This document shows positions 61,833 through 64,000 of a stretch of DNA of 64,000 bases, one piece after another. The translations under genes were made by a program, and so were the position numbers. Source of the DNA: Embleya sp040605455 (GTDB lineage Bacteria; Actinomycetota; Actinomycetes; Streptomycetales; Streptomycetaceae); assembly GCF_040605455.1 (NCBI RefSeq), contig NZ_JBEXCV010000030.1:6376-70375 (forward strand), in the 5' to 3' direction. The notes beneath the pieces were generated by a model that saw nothing but the letters and a program-made list of their open reading frames with translations, was not told the DNA's origin and did no database searches. Each line of letters starts with the position of its first letter. The stretch's first letter is position 1.

Positions 61833-61888
61833 GGCCAAGCAGCCCGGCCGGCGCTTGAGGCCAAGCAGCCCGGCCGGCGCTTGAGGCC
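61794..61888. repeat. GC-rich interspersed repeat, locus C
   Basis: Four units of about 26 bp with the core AGCCCGGCCGGCGCTTGAGG, between the permease fragment (+) and the Lon-like protease (-). Confidence 0.88.
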
Positions 61889-61900
61889 AAATCCCCAACG

Positions 61901-62680
61901 TCAACAAGAGGCCACCTTGCCCCCGGCATCCAACGCATGGAGCGCCTCGACCGCCCCCGAGAGCGTCTCGACCGGAACCAGCCGAAGCCCCTCGGACCCC
62001 ACCCGCCCGGCCTCCGCACACTCCCCCTTGGGCAAAACAAAAACCGTCGCACCGGCCCGCTTCGCACCAAGCAGCTTCATCGGCAGCCCACCGATCTCGC
62101 CGACCTTGCCGTCCGCATCGATCGCCCCTGTGCCGGCTATCGTCCGCCCGCCGGTGAGTTGGCCCTCGGTCAGCTTGTCCACGATGCCGAGCGCGAAGAA
62201 CAACCCCGCGCTCGGCCCGCCGACATCGCTCAGGTGCAGCGTGACCTTGACCTGGTCGGGCGACTTGCCGAGGTACTTGAGCGCCGCGACGGTCGCGGCA
62301 TCCTGCGACTTGACCATGTCCTTGACGTTGGTCTCGACGACCTGCTCGACCGACTTGCCGTCCGGGTAGATGGACTTCCGCGGCACGACCGACTCGTCCG
62401 TGTCCCACCACGCATCGATCAGCGATGCCAGCCGATGCTTCTCGTCGCGTCCGCTCGCGTGGATCGTGGTCAGCAGCAGGTGCCCGGTCGTCGGGTACAC
62501 CGCGACGGGGCCGGAGATCTCGACCACCGGCCGCCCCCCGTCCTCGCCGAGCGTGTCGGCCACCGATCCCGGCGTGATCAGGACGTACGGCATCGGCACC
62601 AGGAACGCGAATCCGAACAGGATCGCGACGAGGAGCAGGGACACCGGGAGGGTGAGCTTGGTACGGGCCACGCCTGGCAT
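61901..62680 (-). CDS. membrane Lon-like (S16) protease, PDZ-less variant
   Basis: 259 residues from an ATG. N-terminal membrane helix (LPVSLLLVAILFGFAFLVPM), then VLITPGSVADTLGEDGGRPV and TTGHLLLTTIHASGRDEKHR, the usual ectodomain opening of YlbL-like proteins. The catalytic S16 domain is intact: nucleophile Ser in LSDVGGPSAGLFFALGIVDK and general-base Lys in GGLPMKLLGAKRAGATVF. YlbL-like homologues have a PDZ domain of about 100 residues between the first part and the protease; here VKSQDAATVAALKYLGKSP joins directly to VKVTLHL. It probably acts outside the membrane. Confidence 0.88.
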   Translation of the reverse strand: MPGVARTKLTLPVSLLLVAILFGFAFLVPMPYVLITPGSVADTLGEDGGRPVVEISGPVAVYPTTGHLLLTTIHASGRDEKHRLASLIDAWWDTDESVVPRKSIYPDGKSVEQVVETNVKDMVKSQDAATVAALKYLGKSPDQVKVTLHLSDVGGPSAGLFFALGIVDKLTEGQLTGGRTIAGTGAIDADGKVGEIGGLPMKLLGAKRAGATVFVLPKGECAEAGRVGSEGLRLVPVETLSGAVEALHALDAGGKVASC

Positions 62681-62765
62681 TAAACACGGCGCGGCCCCGC
62701 ACGCCGTACCGGACTCGCCTCACCGGGACGCGGTCGGCGATCCGAGTCTCGCCACCACGCCCGCG

Positions 62766-63437
62766 CTACGCGGCGGAAACCCGCACTCCGCCCAGCTCGT
62801 CGGACAGTTCGGCCGCCGCCTCGGCCACCCGGCGGCCCAGCCGCTCGGTGTCCAGGTTGCCGAGCGAGACGATCCCGACACTCGACTCGACCGCTGCGAG
62901 ATCCGGCACCGAGGCCGCGATCCCGGGCACCGTGTGCCGACCGTCGCCGGGGGCGTACACGTAGGACCTGGGCCCGTCCAGGCCCGCCGTCACACGGCGC
63001 GCAGCCAGGATGGCCAGACCCGCGGCCCCCGCGTCCAGCGCGTGCCGCGAACCGACCCGGTAGGCCACGTGGTAGTCGGTCCAGGTGGGCTCGGCCACCG
63101 CTACCACCAAGGCCTCCATGCCGTCCACGATGGTCAGGTGTGCGGTGGCGCCGGTCTCCTCGGCGAGTCGGCGCAGACAGGGCACCGCCGCGTCGCGAAC
63201 CAGGGGGTGTGCCCGACGGGCCAGTTGCAGCGCGCCCAGACCGAGTTTGGTGCGTCCGCTCTCGTCGCGCCGGACGAGGCCGTGCTGTTCGAGCGTGGCG
63301 AGGATGCGGTAGACGACGGTGCGGTTGACGCCGAGTGCGGCGGCCATGTCGTGTACCGACAAGCCGTCCGAGGCATCGGCGAGCAGTTCGAGGACCTTGA
63401 GACCTCGGTCCAGGGTCTGTGACGTTTCGGCGACCAC
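62766..63437 (-). CDS. IclR-family transcriptional regulator
   Basis: 223 residues from a GTG behind GGGAGGGGGGCCG. N-terminal HTH (LDRGLKVLELLADASDGLSV then GVNRTVVYRILATLEQHGLV) and the IclR ligand domain (TAHLTIVDGMEALVVAVAEP, HALDAGAAGLAILAARRV). It binds small carboxylates in known members. The gene it controls is not identified; the AT-rich region 63640-63760 may hold its promoter. Confidence 0.92.
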   Translation of the reverse strand: MVAETSQTLDRGLKVLELLADASDGLSVHDMAAALGVNRTVVYRILATLEQHGLVRRDESGRTKLGLGALQLARRAHPLVRDAAVPCLRRLAEETGATAHLTIVDGMEALVVAVAEPTWTDYHVAYRVGSRHALDAGAAGLAILAARRVTAGLDGPRSYVYAPGDGRHTVPGIAASVPDLAAVESSVGIVSLGNLDTERLGRRVAEAAAELSDELGGVRVSAA

Positions 63438-64000
63438 CGGCCCCCCTCCCTTCGCGTGACGTTGCATTACGTCCAGCGGCGTTCGATCCCCGAACGAAAC
63501 ACCACATTCGCGAGGCTGTGCGGCGCCAGGTCATGGGGCCAGGACACGTACTCGTCACCACTCGGCGGGCAGGCCGAACGGATTCCCACGCCCGCGAAGG
63601 ACGGTTTCTCCTTCGCGGAGCGTCGGAAGATCACGCTAACCAGAGGGGGCAGTTTTGGCACTGGATATCCGGGATACGGACAGGAAAAATATCCGCTGAA
63701 CCGGGATGTACTACACATACTTCACAAATCGCAAAATGCGATCCTGGACACGTGTCCTCAAGAGCGGGGCGGGGCAAGCCCGTACTCATCAGCCGGACAC
63801 ACCGTCCCAACCCATGAGATCGACGCCCGGCTCGGTACCCGAACCCGCGCTCGCGACCGAGCTTCGATCGACACCTGCGATGGGGCTTCGGCCCGCTCCC
63901 ACGGCCCGGCTGCGATCCGCACCGGCGCGGGCTTGCACGCGCCGTCGGGGTCGAGGCCGCCCGCCCGGGGCCGGCTCCACGTCAGCGGCCCGGCTCGGCC
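63438..64000. other. 563-bp region with no supported gene, to right edge
   Basis: Begins at the IclR start. An AT-richer patch (63640-63760) holds GGATATCC palindrome (63663-63670) and a nearby second ATATCCG, possibly an operator region. The last 200 bases are GC-rich with no credible coding frame. Confidence 0.5.

Overview
The window is very GC-rich actinobacterial chromosome. The gene set (SepF-type division protein, RDD/DUF2510 membrane proteins, DUF3618, a ClpS/DUF2017 pair, a CysO-CysM-JAMM cysteine locus with its 'HVDLCRLSSALC' leader peptide, CbiMNQO, NCS1 permease, many one-component regulators) fits a Streptomycetaceae-like organism (Streptomyces, Embleya or Yinghuangia type). The genus is not settled by the sequence. 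No origin, phage or classical transposase gene is visible.

Layout. (1) 1-4444: minus-strand operon of a TPR-like protein, a ClpB-like AAA+ ATPase with several Clp_N-type repeats, and a second TPR-like protein running off the left edge. (2) 4651-8544: tRNA-Lys(CUU), then a NERD-UvrD helicase bracketed by two inverted copies of a ~250 bp hairpin-rich element. The two copies differ by compensatory changes in their stems, and one copy cuts off a histidine-kinase remnant. A MobA-like nucleotidyltransferase follows. (3) 8664-14566: SepF-like protein, TPR-like protein, a kinase-PQQ remnant, DUF6325-like protein, then a stretch of gene fragments (SnoaL-like, half rhodanese, anti-sigma ATPase tail) and an MFS exporter. 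(4) 14999-21585: 6-phosphogluconate dehydrogenase, tRNA-Leu(UAG), a TetR regulator divergent from an NCS1 permease-amidohydrolase pair with three matching 15-bp operators, and a Bcp peroxiredoxin. (5) 21828-30209: CbiM-CbiN-CbiQ-CbiO cobalt/nickel importer behind a dyad operator, DUF3618, GroES-like, ricin-type lectin, LLM flavin oxidoreductase, membrane sulfite-oxidase-family enzyme and GNAT. (6) 30188-39236: the most unusual block, a minus-strand set of a His-rich YqiJ/NfeD-like OB-fold membrane protein, a YqiK-like flotillin and a 1,599-residue AAA+ ATPase, with a PucR-type regulator upstream.

(7) 39452-48634: the conserved actinobacterial order rdgB-(lipoprotein)-rph-Rv1339-like metallo-beta-lactamase-murI-(rhomboid missing)-cysM-cysO-mec-permease-DUF2017-clpS, all minus strand, which matches the Mycobacterium tuberculosis Rv1331-Rv1341 order. 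A cysteine leader peptide precedes cysO. (8) 48751-54815: two RDD proteins, a 67-aa membrane protein, a secreted M6 protease, and a pncB-pncA NAD-salvage operon with a palindromic operator. (9) 54885-64000: SDR oxidoreductase, zinc-ribbon protein, a catalytic-domain-only alanyl-tRNA synthetase paralogue, XRE regulator, glycolate-oxidase-type FAD enzyme with divergent Lrp regulator, a truncated osmolyte-permease fragment, a PDZ-less Lon-like protease and an IclR regulator.

Three convergent gene junctions carry the same family of short GC-rich repeats, probably a terminator-like dispersed repeat. The parts that best merit a second look are the flotillin/AAA+/His-rich OB block, the covarying inverted element around the NERD helicase, and the left-edge Clp_N ATPase operon.
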